NCBI GenBank assembly: GCA_910595825.1
Contig: OU343161.1
Coordinates: 194,945,220 to 195,009,219 of the forward strand
Direction of reading: 5' to 3'
Length of the DNA: 64,000 nucleotides
Source of the DNA: Philhelius pedissequus
Lineage: Eukaryota > Arthropoda > Insecta > Diptera > Syrphidae
Positions 42,110-52,509 of the stretch are shown here, in pieces. Below the pieces are notes generated by a model. That model made no database searches and was not told the origin of the DNA. It worked only from the letters and a program-made list of their open reading frames with translations. How positions within the stretch are numbered: the first letter of the stretch is position 1; the number at the start of each line of letters is the position of its first letter. Both the position numbers and the translations under genes were made by a program.

Positions 42110-44180
42110 ATTTTACAAAAATAATAAAAAAAGAACGCATCAAATTTGGCGTAGACTAAACTACCCATTCCGAGGAGCCAACGTGGACTCGGACCACTAC
42201 CTCATTGTAGCCAAGGTAATGCTAAGGATATCCAGACCAAAGGCAAAACGGGAAAATATTGTGAGAAAATTTGACGTCGGACGGCTACAGTCGCAGGAAA
42301 TCACAATGTCCTTTTCCGATCAAGTCTCTCACGCCCTCTTAAATCGTCCTTTGCCGCCAACTGAGCTGCTCACGAGCTCTACGAGCAGAAGAGGAGAGAG
42401 GAATACAAGCTTCTTAGAAGGAAAAAGAAAGGGCATGAGAAGCGCGCGATCGAGGAAACAGAGGGATGCCATTGCAGGAATGAAATTCGGAAGTTTTACC
42501 AAAAAGTAAAAAGAACCTCCCAGGGCTACAAGTCCCGAAGCGAAACCTGCAAGGATAATAAGGGGAACATCGTGGTAGAATTGCAGTCGGTGCTGAGGAT
42601 ATGGAAAAATTATGTCTGCAAATTGTATAACGGCGATGACGAACCGACGTAGGCCAACAATACCGTCCACCCGATCTCGACGAAGTAAAGATAGCTATAT
42701 ATAAGCTTAAGTCCAACAAAGCTGCTGGAGCTGATGGTCTTCCGGCCGAGTTGATCAAAGCGGCTGGCAATGAATTGGTAAGGAGTATGCACCAGATCAT
42801 CTGCAAAATATGTTCGGAGGAAAGCATGCCCGATGAATGGAACCTCAGCATTGTTTGCCCAATCCTCAAGAAAGGCGATCCTCTGGCTTGCACCAACTAC
42901 AGAGGCATCAGTCTTCTTAATACCGCCTACAAGATCTTCTCTGCCGTACTTTGTGAGCACCTAAAGCCTTTCGTTAACAACCTGATTGGTCCTTATCAGT
43001 GTGTCTTTAGGCCAGTGAAATCCACTATCGACCAAATATTATTACTACGGCAGATCTTGGAAAAAACCCAGGAATTTCAAATCGATACTCACCACCTTTT
43101 TATCGATTTCAAGGCCGCGTATGACAGCATCTACATAGACGAGCTATATAGAGCCATGTCTAGTTTTGGCATCCCTACCAAACTCGTTCGTTTGTGCAGA
43201 ATGATGATGGAGAATGCACGCTGCTTCATCAAGATCGGCAAAGACCTCACAGACACCTTTGATGTCAAAAAAGGTTTTAGGCAGGGCGACGTGCGGTTAT
43301 GCGACTTCTTTAACATCATCCTTGAAAGAATAGTGCAAACCTCTCACGTCAACACTAGAGACATAATGTTTCAAAAGTTCGTACAATTACTCACTTACGC
43401 TGACGACATTGACATAATCGGACGAACAAAGCGTGATGTCAGTGGTGCTATCGTCAATTTTGAGAAGGAAGCCAAGAAGATGGGTTTAACAGTGAGCGGA
43501 AGCAAAACAAAATACATGGTGTCAATAAGAAAGGATACCCAGCACCGGCGTCTCGGACAGAATGTCACTATAGACAGCTATAATTTTGAAGTGGTCAGAG
43601 ACTTTGTATACCTAGGATCCGCTATAAACTCAGAGAATGATACCAGTGCTGAGATCAAACGCAGGATTACTCTTGCCAATCACTGTTTTTTTGGGCTAAG
43701 AAGACAATTGACAAGCAAAGCCCTCTCTCGAGCAACTAAACTGTCCATATATAAAACGCTCATCATCCCAGTCCTGATGTATGGTGCAGAGACATGGACA
43801 ATGCTAACGGTGGATGAGAACGCGCTAGGTTGTCTTGAGAGGAAAATTCTCCGGGTGATTTTGGGTCCCGTCTGCGTAGATGGGGAATGGAGGAGACGAT
43901 ACAACAACGAACTATACGGGCTATACAGCGACACCGCCCTAGTCACCTAGAGCGAATGGACGCCAATGCTCTGGCCCGGAAAGTCTTTGAATCCTGCCCC
44001 GTGGGACAGCGCAGTAGAGGTGGACAGCGTAAAAGGTGGCGCACGCAAATGTAAGAGGATCTCAACCAACATGGAGGGCAAAACTGGAGACAGATAGCTA
44101 GAAACCGAGCCGACTGGAAGAAGCTTGTTGGTTGAGGCCCTGGTCCACCCCGGACTGTAGCGCCACCTTAAGTAAGTAAG
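42110..44180 (+). pseudogene. endonuclease/RT LINE (RTE-like), 5'-truncated, with TAAG-repeat tail
   Basis: Starts in the end of the endonuclease domain (FRGANVDSDHYLIVAKV, 42172-42220). The RT domain has one long frame from 42751 to 43947: SIVCPILKKGDPLACTNYRG, CVFRPVKSTIDQILLLRQIL, the Asp-bearing FIDFKAAYDS (43100-43130), GFRQGD (43275), the catalytic YADD at 43396-43407, GSAINSENDTSAEIKRRITL and LIIPVLMYGAETW. A frameshift at about 43947 precedes a C-terminal tail (RMDANALARKVFE, RGGQRKRWRT, about 43950-44130). It ends CGCCACCTTAAGTAAGTAAG; short tandem tails are typical of RTE-type LINEs. The catalytic core is the best preserved in the window, but frameshifts at 42500-42750 and the missing 5' end make it inactive. 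Confidence 0.9.
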
Positions 44181-44561
44181 TTAGAAATTCCCCATATAAT
44201 TCGTTACACTAGTAATTGAATTGGTGTGCATCATTTCTTTACAAAAAAAAAAAAAAAAACATGTGCGTCTCAGGACGCGCGACAAAAGTGATAACCTTAA
44301 TTAATCTAAGTTGAACTGTTTAATATTGAAATTGTTTAACTTAAAAAAAGCTTTTAAATTTATTCGTTAATTTGATTAATTTCAAAAGTTCTCCGTATGC
44401 GTGAAAGAAAGGGAAGCCAGACAAACTGTCGCCTTAATGTTTTACGTATACATCTATTTATCAATATACTTATGCTAGCACTTTTGTAGACGATGGCTGG
44501 GGCAATAACTTTGTGGAATTCTGTTTTTAAAAATATTGAAATTTTTCATCAACTTTTGCAT
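44181..44561. other. no gene; 18-base A-run near 44245
   Basis: AT-rich DNA with one long A-run and no ORF of interest. Confidence 0.5.
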
Positions 44562-44564
44562 TTA

Positions 44565-44702
44565 GACCCGTTCGCTGATACGAATCATAAATATTTATGT
44601 TCAACTTGAAACGCTTAGGGGCTACTTTTTCCTCTGCGTAAACTGTCACATAAGTGCTTAAGTATAACTCAAATGCTTAAGGTGTGTATCAGCAAACGGG
44701 CC
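44565..44702. mobile_element. PIF/Harbinger-type MITE with TTA target duplication
   Basis: 138 bp. Left end GACCCGTTCGCTGATAC, right end the inverse of GGCCCGTTTGCTGATAC (two differences). TTA flanks both sides (44562-44564, 44703-44705), the target size of PIF/Harbinger elements. No coding capacity. Confidence 0.75.
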
Positions 44703-44705
44703 TTA

Positions 44706-45428
44706 GAATGTCAAAAACACAATCAAGCTATACATATAGTAAGACACATTCTTGTTATTCTTATACCGGCATACAGCCTCAAGTTTTACCTCAATTTTAA
44801 GACCTTTATATTAAAGATTGAACTATCAGAAGAGACGATTTAAGCTCAAAACAACCACATCATTTCTTTTTAATTAATTTTCAAACATAAATGTTCTTCT
44901 ACACTGAACATCGATGAAATAAAGATTGCAAAGCTTGTATAGCTCATAGACTAATGATTTGATACATGAAAATAATAGTCATTTTGTCTGTTTATTAATT
45001 AAAGAAAAACCAAATACTTTTATGGAACCAGTCAAATGTAAATGACTGATATGTGTAATCTTCTTAATAATCTTACGGTTAGTTACATTCTAGGAATCCA
45101 ACAATAGAGACAGTGTATTGGAAGAAATGCTTCAATTTACCCAGTCTCAAGCAGGCTTGCATTTAATTTTGCCACATTTTGCGCAAACCTCTGGGGAGCG
45201 ATCTTTTTGTCGTTGCAATTCGACTGTGGAATAGTCTCCCAAATGAATTGCAGAGAATCACCTAACCGGCCACTTTCAAGAAGAAGATTTTTTCCTATTA
45301 TAGAAATAATAATTAAATTTCACAGTCTCAAATATTAATAACTTTTTTCTGTTTAAATGTATTATTATACTCGTACCTACATAATTTTTTTTGTAATAAT
45401 AATTTTGACTTAAATAGTCTGTTTATAA
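44706..45428. other. no gene seen
   Basis: AT-rich; a short stretch at 45170-45260 (GCGCAAACCTCTGGGGAGCG-like) is GC-richer but too short to assign. Confidence 0.45.
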
Positions 45429-45429
45429 G

Positions 45430-45815
45430 GGGTTTTCCAATAAGAGGTGTTATTTTGATATTCAAAAAAAAGAAATGCGTTGTTGAAGAGTGTATCGTTC
45501 CATTTTTATTAATAGCGTAGTTTCTACTTGTCAAATGTCAAAAAATGACAGCTTCAAAAGTGACAGCTACCGAAATAGCGGGCTATTCAAAATAACACCT
45601 CCTTATTGGAAAACCCATGGAAAACCCTTGGGTTTTTCAATAAGAGGTGTTATTTTGATATTCAAAAAAAAGAAATGCGTTGTTGAAGCGTGTATCGTTC
45701 CATTTTTATTAATAACGTAGTTTCTACTTGTCAAATGTCAAACAATGACAGCTTCAAAAGTGACAGCTACCGAATTAGCGGGCTATTCAAAATAACACCT
45801 CTGATTGGAAAACCC
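45430..45815. mobile_element. two tandem copies of a 187-bp MITE
   Basis: Copy 1 (45430-45616) and copy 2 (45630-45815) are in direct orientation and nearly identical, separated by 13 bases. Each has terminal inverted repeats of about 28 bases: GGGTTTTCCAATAAGAGGTG-TTATTTTGA at the left, and the inverse at the right ending TTGGAAAACCC. Inside, TGACAGCTTCAAAAGTGACA is shared. The element may be driven by a mariner-type transposase, but no clear TA flank was seen. Confidence 0.75.
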
Positions 45816-45886
45816 ATGGAATTTGTTTTTGTCAATAATTATACTTGGTAAGCAAACATTGATGATATTAGTTTTAATTCAATAAA

Positions 45887-45977
45887 TACAAATACAAGTA
45901 CAAATACAAATACAAATACAAATACAAATACAAATACAAATACAAATACAAATACAAACACAAATACAAATACAATA
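45887..45977. repeat. (ACAAAT)n microsatellite, about 14 units
   Basis: AATACAAATACAAGTACAAAT followed by regular ACAAAT hexamers with two variants (ACAAGT, ACAAAC). Borders a DINE-like copy. Confidence 0.9.
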
Positions 45978-45984
45978 CAAAATA

Positions 45985-46362
45985 ATTTTTTTTTTTTTCA
46001 AAATTATAGTTATATGTATTTGCTGAATGCCTATGAATTGGCGTTTTTGAATTTTATTTGACAAATGTTTTCAAAAAGTTAAAAAAAGTTTTTTTCCTCA
46101 AAACCCACTCCACAGATTTTTAATATTTTTTTTCATAAATTCAAATTTACCCACGATATAAAATTACGTTCTTTTGTTTTTAAGTTTAGATTATTAAATA
46201 TTTAAGATTGTCATACGATTTTTTTAAGAAATTTTGTATATATAAAATATTAAATTAAAAGCGGCATTAAATATATATTTAGATACTTAATAGAAATCTT
46301 TTGCATAATAATTGATCGAACATAAGAGCAAGTTCATGCGATCGAGTCGTGCATTTTATTTA
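45985..46362 (+). mobile_element. DINE-like element, right half only
   Basis: Inner AT-rich part (AATTGGCGTTTTTGAATTTTA, inverse of 25760-25800) and the conserved right end TTGATCGAACATAAGAGCAAG then TGCGATCGAGTCGTGCATTTTA. The left half with the GTCT tract is missing. Confidence 0.65.
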
Positions 46363-46624
46363 AGTTCCGTTCAACTAACATGTTATTTTTGACAAAAATC
46401 CAATCAGCTTTATTGCATATTCGGAAAAATTCCCCTATTGACAGCAATATTTCGAGCATGAAACGTCATTAATATGTTCAAAATGTGTATCTACTTAATT
46501 TCTTGATTTCAAAAAGGTAAACGGTTATCCATTTTGCGGTTTCAAAAGTATAGGGCTAGAATTTCTGTTAAACTAAGTTGTCAAGCCAATTATGTTTTCA
46601 GTTGAAAGTCTGACATTTACGAAA

Positions 46625-47482
46625 ATGGATCGCTTAAATATCGCAGAACGCAAAAAATTGTTAAAACCTATTACAAAAATGGTGATTCTGCCACAGCCAC
46701 ATATCATGCTTTAAGAGGAGATTATGGTTTACATAATCGTCCAACTGAGCAAGCAATTGGCAAAATTGTGGAGAAGTTTGAAGAGACTGGATTGGTTACA
46801 GATATTGTACTTCGAATGGTTGCTTGGACAACAGGCGATGGACGGCGATTTTTCAAACAAAATTTTCTTCAGCGACGAAGCACATTTCTCACTCGGTGGG
46901 TATGTTAATAAACAAAATTGTCGTATTTGGGGTTTTGAGAATCCTCAAGTAATTGAAGAAAAGCCATTACATCCACAAAACGTCACTGTTTAGGGCGCCT
47001 TCTTGTCCGGAGGTGTGATTGGACCTTACTTATTCGAAAATGACGATGGAACGACTGTCACCGTCAATTCAGAGCGTTTGGTCATATGATAACCGACTTT
47101 TTTTGCCTGCTATTGAAGAATACGACTTGGAGAATATGTGGTTTCGACAATACTGTGCCACATGCTACACAACTCGAGCGAATATGGCTTTATTGCATGA
47201 GACATTTCCTGGCCGCGAAATTTCTCCTCGTGGCGATATTAACTGGCCACCAAGATCATGCGATTTGACACCGCTGCCTTTTTTTTGTGGGACTAACATG
47301 AAAGACCGTGTTTATGCAGATAAACCCTTAACTCTTGCGCACTTGAAAACCAACATTCGTCGAGTTATGGCTGAGATACCGCCCAATATGTGTCAAAAAG
47401 TGGTCAAAAATTACTTCAAAAGAATCGATGCTCGCAACAATTCGCGTGGTGTTCATTTAAATGATGTAGTGTTTCACACATA
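46625..47482 (+). pseudogene. mariner-type transposase remnant, two catalytic Asp positions changed
   Basis: IS630/Tc1/mariner-type transposase. The N-terminal part in shifted frames reads KTYYKNGDSATATYHALRGD then NRPTEQAIGKIVEKFEETG (46665-46800), a helix-turn-helix region. A deletion joins it near 46810 to the catalytic part: NKIFFSDEAHFSLGGYVNKQ (first Asp present), VTV and a stop where Trp is usual, GGVIGPYLFENDDGTTVTV. The second Asp site reads RQYCATCYT where QQDGATCHT is expected (Asp to Tyr), and the third block reads DLTPLPFF where DLTPLDFF is expected. It ends HLNDVVFHT and a stop at 47482. Terminal inverted repeats were not found. Consensus forms are from memory. Confidence 0.85.
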
Positions 47483-47689
47483 ATGTCAACGTTCAAACTT
47501 TATAATAAAAAAGAAATATCATGAAAAAAGCTGATCCTGATCCAGGAGTTAACTCTTGAAACATTTTCCAATGAAGAGTTACTGCATTACCAATATGTAT
47601 TACTTCAATTAACATCACTGCAAAATTGTCGATTTATTTGTCAAAAACTATCGATATCTTTCAATCTGATAGCTCTTTTGACTCGACAT

Positions 47690-48275
47690 TTTTATCAAAA
47701 TTGACATTGCGATGATTTAGTAGAGCATCAAAAAAGTAGGTCCCGCTATTCCGTCTGTCTGTGTGCCTGTCTTTCTGTAGAACGACCTACAGCCTAAACG
47801 GGGGAAACGATTTTTTTCAAATGTTTTATTTAAGCATTTAAACTCAAGAATAACGGTACTTGCATACAGTTTTTTTATCATCTTAATTATCTCGAAAACG
47901 GCTCTAACAATTTTGATTAAAATGAGTGTATCCACTCCTTTTGGTAGAGTCTATTTTTGGTTTGTTTTTTTACATACTTTGTTGTCAATGGTGGTACCTG
48001 ACATACAAGCATTTTTTTTGTATTTTCGACTTTCTCATAAGCGGCCCCACGCATTTCGATTAAAAATTTTAAATAGGGCTTCCTTCGAATTATAAAGAAA
48101 ACTGCATACCAACATTTTTGAAAAATATTTTTTTTTTTGAAAAATAAATATTTCGAAAACGGTTGGGTGTTTTTTTTTAATTTTGGTTTTAAGCTCACAT
48201 TATTAAATATTTAAAATTTCCATAGCTGTAATCCATTGGTGCAAGTACGTGCGATCCAGTCGTGCATTTTATTTT
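47690..48275 (+). mobile_element. DINE-like element copy
   Basis: GACATTGCGATGATTTAGTAG, CCGTCTGTCTGTGTGCCTGTC tract (47750-47772; split by position), GACCTACAGCCTAAACGGG, AATAACGGTACTTGCATACA, TATTTCGAAAACGG and the right end GTGCAAGTACGTGCGATCCAG-TCGTGCATTTTA at 48240-48271. Confidence 0.7.
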
Positions 48276-48748
48276 TTTGGCCAAAAAGAAAAATCTTACT
48301 TTTCTCAAAAATGGCTCCATGAATTGTTGGAAAAATGGTTAATTTATTTACTGGTTTTCCATTATCTCGCAAACAGTAAATTCGATTTTTTAATTTTTTT
48401 TACGCAGAATCTGCTAAAAATCAAAATTTTTGATTTTTTTTAAATAAAAATTTTTTTTTTCAAAATTTAATCTTTCAAAAACGACCCAATCGATTTTTTT
48501 CGGAACTTCGTATTTAGTAGTTCTTTGACATTATATTGAAAACTTATGTTAAATATAAAAAAGAAATAAATGTTAAAAAACCGTTAGATGAAAAAATATG
48601 TGTATTCTGGTGCAGTCCAATTTCAAAAAAAAATAATTTTTCATATATTTCTTTCTCATTGTTGGAAATTTTCAAAAATTTGTTTTCCGATTTTTGAAAA
48701 ATTAAATAAACTTAAAATTGATTTTAAGAAATAAAAATTTTATAAGTA
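48276..48748. other. A/T-homopolymer-rich DNA between repeats, no gene
   Basis: Repeated CTCAAAAATGG, TCGCAAACAG and TTTTTGAAAAA words. It resembles the AT-rich inner part of the DINE-like family but without its landmarks. Confidence 0.4.
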
Positions 48749-49411
48749 CAGTCGATAATTCGAAACTCGAGGGACTTCTAAAATATTACGAATTATCGAG
48801 AGTTTCAAATATTGATTGGTTTAAAATTTTTCAGAAAGTTCGACTCCTTAATTATTATAGAAGGTTTTTTCCTTAAACCACAGATATAGTAGCATAAGTC
48901 TACTCCTTGTTGAGAGGGTATTCAAAAGAATCTTAAATTATTTCGCTGTAACACTTTTTCTTCCCTCGTGCTTGCATTTGTTTGATTAACTCCTTCCATT
49001 TAGACTTCGTCAATCATTTGTAATTTTTATTACTCATAATTAACAAAAACTTTTAATCTGCAAAACCAACCAAAGAGTAACTGAAATTAAACCAAGCAAA
49101 CAGTGTGCCTTAAAATAAGCATTCCAAAGTAAATTGTCTTTCAACGATGAATGATGTTTGAACTTGTCTCAAAATGTACCTCTGTGCAATCTGATAGCTT
49201 TGAATAGTCGAGAGCTTAACGCTTATGAGCTCGAATTACGGCTTCGTAATGTTACGTAACGATGATTTTTTTTTGTTCGAATTACCAAGTGCTTAAAAAT
49301 GTATAGATTTTTTTTTTTGAAATATTAAGACGTTTTCTAGAAAACTCGTAATAACTTTGAATTAGTGAGACGTTCGAATTATCGCAGATTGGAATTAGCG
49401 GGAGTTGACTG
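48749..49411. mobile_element. pogo/Tigger-type MITE (663 bp) with TA target duplication
   Basis: Left end CAGTCGATAATTCGAAACTC, right end the inverse of CAGTCAACTCCCGCTAATTCC. TA lies at 48747-48748 and 49412-49413. Subterminal words ATTATCGA / TTCGAATTATCG occur near both ends (48768, 48798, 49372). Ends starting CAGT with AATTCGAA subterminal words are usual for pogo/Tigger elements. No transposase inside. Confidence 0.75.
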
Positions 49412-49439
49412 TACATTAATAATTGCATCAATATGGCGT

Positions 49440-50170
49440 TTTAATTTTTTTTCTTAAAATGTTTTTAAAAATTTATAAATAAAAACTATTTAAAAAAACC
49501 GCTCCAACGATTTTTGAATTCTTTGTTTGATATAGGTATATTCATATTTGTCCAAAAATTCAAATATATTGAATGCAGAAAATTGGACCGGGTGTTTTCA
49601 GAACAATTAAAATAAGCTTAAAAACAATATATCCAGCTGTTTTCGAAATATTGAATTTTCAATTTTTTTAATCCAAAAATCAGTTTATTTGCAATTTTTC
49701 TTATGAACTATTATTTAGAATTCGAATGCCATTCTATATAAAAATTTTGATAGAAATCCGTGAAGCCGTTTATGAGAAAGCCGAAAATATAAAAAAAGGT
49801 GGACTGAAATATAGAAACAGAACAGAAAAATGTGCACCGTTTTTTTATCAAAATCGTTAGAACCGTGTTTGAGATAATGAATTAATAATAAATTAACGGT
49901 AGAACAAATTGTATGGCAGGTACCGTAAGTTCTGGGGCTAAAAAAAACGATTCAAAAATATATTTGAGATAAACACCTAAAATGGTTTAGTTGTTGGTCA
50001 TTCAAAATCATTAAAAAGATTAAGTACCTAGTTTTAATAAAATCGCTTCAGTTGTTTAGGATGTAGCTCGTTGTACAGACAGACAGATGAACAGACAGAC
50101 AGGCGGAATTGCGGGACCCACTTTTTTGGTGTTCTCTATCATTGATTTAAATCTCTAGTTCTATTTTATT
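49440..50170 (-). mobile_element. DINE-like element copy
   Basis: Opposite orientation to the 47690 copy. TATTGAATTTTCAATTT, GGCAGGTACCGTAAGTTCTGG, AAACACCTAAAATGG, GATGTAGCTCGTTGTA, a CAGACAGACAGAT-GAACAGACAGACAGG tract at 50075-50102, TGCGGGACCCACTTTTTTGGTG, ATCTCTAGTTCTATTTT. The conserved ACGACTGGATCG end is missing. Confidence 0.7.
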
Positions 50171-50364
50171 TTTTAAATGCAAACAGTGACAGTCCGCCCC
50201 GTATTACGCTCGACTGTCCCGGGTAAATTTTAAGAAAACCCTATACGTACAACAGTCCCCTATTCTATTTCTTATCCCGGGTTTGTCCCATATTACCAAA
50301 TATTTATATTATTTTAATAACGTTAAAAAAATTTTACAATTTTATTTACCAACAATAATTTAAT
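50171..50364. other. short unique stretch, no gene
   Basis: Includes CCCGTATTACGCTCG-type GC-richer DNA near 50200; no ORF. Confidence 0.4.
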
Positions 50365-50367
50365 TAT

Positions 50368-50727
50368 AGGGGTATTCACGATCCGGTGCAACTGGTCTAG
50401 TATTATTGTAAAAATGCAAAAGTGCAACTTTTTTTGCACCACAACAACAACTTACACTGACTAAGATTTTACAAAACTTTTGCACTTTTGCTATACCCTA
50501 ACCCTATTGCAACACAAAATTACAATGGTGCAAAATTTGCCCTATGTCGTTGACAGTTTGGCAACAGTTATTTTCTGTCAGAAATTCAGAAAAGGTTGTG
50601 TTCTAACTGATTTTGCATTCTTATTCCAGAGTTGCAATAGAATAGAAAATTTGCGTTCACGATTTATAGAAAAAATAAAATTTCGCAATTTTACACCTTT
50701 TTGTTGCATCGGATCTTGAATACCCCT
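50368..50727. mobile_element. MITE with AGGGGTATTC ends
   Basis: 360 bp. Left AGGGGTATTCACGATCCGG-TGCAA, right the inverse of AGGGGTATTCAAGATCCGATG (two differences in about 24). TAT lies on both sides (50365-50367, 50728-50730), a 3-bp duplication compatible with PIF/Harbinger-like insertion, although TA from another family cannot be excluded. Internal TGCAAAAGTGCAAC words are repeated. Confidence 0.7.
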
Positions 50728-50730
50728 TAT

Positions 50731-51725
50731 GTGTTTAATATTTTTATATCAAAGTGCGAATCCGCCTTAACAAATCGTTCAGAGGGATTTACTATAAAAC
50801 CATGTTCACTGGACGCATTAATTTGTCATCTTCGTTGAGGTGTGAGATTTCTTTTCAATCTGTATCTTCACAAAGAAATACAATACATAAGTTTGAAATG
50901 TATGTCATTATTTTTAAAAAGATAAACCTATGTACTTCTACCGAATGAGAGAAAAAATGTGATTGCTTACTTGTCCAAACAAATGGATCTTGTTTCTTTT
51001 AATTTATTAACAATAAACTTAGAAATTTGTGAAATGCGTCCAATAGAAATTCAACGACGATCTTCAGAGGGAATTTTAATTCATAAACAACAATGAAAAA
51101 GCCAATACCGTAACCTGTTTAAAATACGTTTCTACGTTTTGTATAAGCAGTGGTAGAAGATATGATATTTAACAGCTACATCACTTAAAACCAAAAGAAA
51201 AACGGTACTTTTTAATTCGACTAATTTTTAAGGCCCTGCAAAGAAGAGTGCAACTAATGAAGGCACCTGAACTCATTCTGGTATAATGATTGCACATCGA
51301 AACTTATAAAAAGCTGTTTTTATCAAATATATTCCTGTGCATCCACAAAAAGTGAAGCTATTGTATTCAATGTTTTTGAACTAAATTGTATCGCAGAAAT
51401 TAAAACTTATCTACGCAGATTAAGTTTTGTGACAGTTTTTTCTGATTGTTCTAATCATGGCTGTACAAGACTGTATCCGCACTTGGTTCGTTATTTTCAT
51501 TAACATCGGACATCACTTCAAAATACGTAGATAAAACTTTGGCAAAATTTTTACATTTGTGCTTACAACATAAACTGTAATTTTGGCAGGTCAGCAAGGA
51601 AAGGCTAGAACAACACTTTTTAATAAACTTCAAGCCATTACCGGTAATGATTTCATTAGTGTCAATTGTGCTGATCTCGATTTAAATTACTATTCGTTTT
51701 ATAATGTAACTTTATAATCCTTTAA
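50731..51725. other. no gene seen
   Basis: AT-rich with slightly balanced pieces; ORFs up to 79 codons at 50480-50719 belong to the neighbouring MITE. No TE ends. Confidence 0.45.
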
Positions 51726-51726
51726 G

Positions 51727-52505
51727 GGCCAATTTTTCAATAGTCAGTTAAGCAGTCAGTTAGTACATATTATCCAAATAGAGCAAAAAACCGTTTTTCA
51801 ACAGTAAGATACAACATAATCTTGGAATAAAGTTATCTGCTCATTTTAGAACGGAATAAGAAGTTGTCTGAGGAATAAAATAAATAGCTATTTTCGATGT
51901 TAAAAACACTTTAAAAAATTATTGCTTTGAAACAAACGTTAAACAAATATTAATTTCTATGAAAATTTCGATACTCGAAATAAAAGTGACGTTCAAATTA
52001 AATTATTCTAAAGACTGTTTTTTCTTGATTGAAAAATTCGATATTGTTAGCCGGTTGTTTAACAGTCAAGTAAGTTTATTCCTCTGGCAACTAACTGTAG
52101 ACAGATAAACAATCTGGAGATTGAAAAATCGGCTCTAAGAGAATTTTTCATATTTAAAGCCGATTTTTCAATATCCAGCTAAAGAGGCAGTTAGTTGCCA
52201 GAGGAATAAACTTATTTAACTTTTAAACAACCGAATAACTACGTCGAATTTTTCAATGAAGAAAAAACAATCTAGAGAATAATTTAGTTTGAACGTCACT
52301 TTTATTTCCAGTATCGAACTTTTCATAGAAATTAATTTTTTGAACCAATAATATTCCAAATTGTTTTTAACATCGAAAATAGCTATTTATTTAATTCCTC
52401 AGATAACTCCTTATTCCGTTCTGAGATGAGCAGATAACTTTATTCCTAGATTAAATTGTATCTGACTATTGAAAAACTTAATTTTGCTTAACTGACTATT
52501 GAAAA
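51727..52505. mobile_element. two copies of a 0.4-kb MITE in inverted orientation (fold-back pair)
   Basis: Copy 1 (51727-52133) and copy 2 (52156-52505) are reverse complements, for example CCTCTGGCAACTAACTG / CAGTTAGTTGCCAGAGG and ATAGCTATTTTCGATGTTAAAA / TTTTAACATCGAAAATAGCTA, separated by 22 bases. Each copy itself ends in inverted repeats (CCAATTTTTCAATAGTCAG and GATTGAAAAATCGGC). The whole forms a hairpin of about 390-bp arms. Confidence 0.75.
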
Positions 52506-52509
52506 GAAT

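Noticed and set aside
42329..42960. Three overlapping minus-strand ORFs of 113-160 codons
   Set aside because: They lie opposite the LINE endonuclease/RT coding strand and show no motif of their own.
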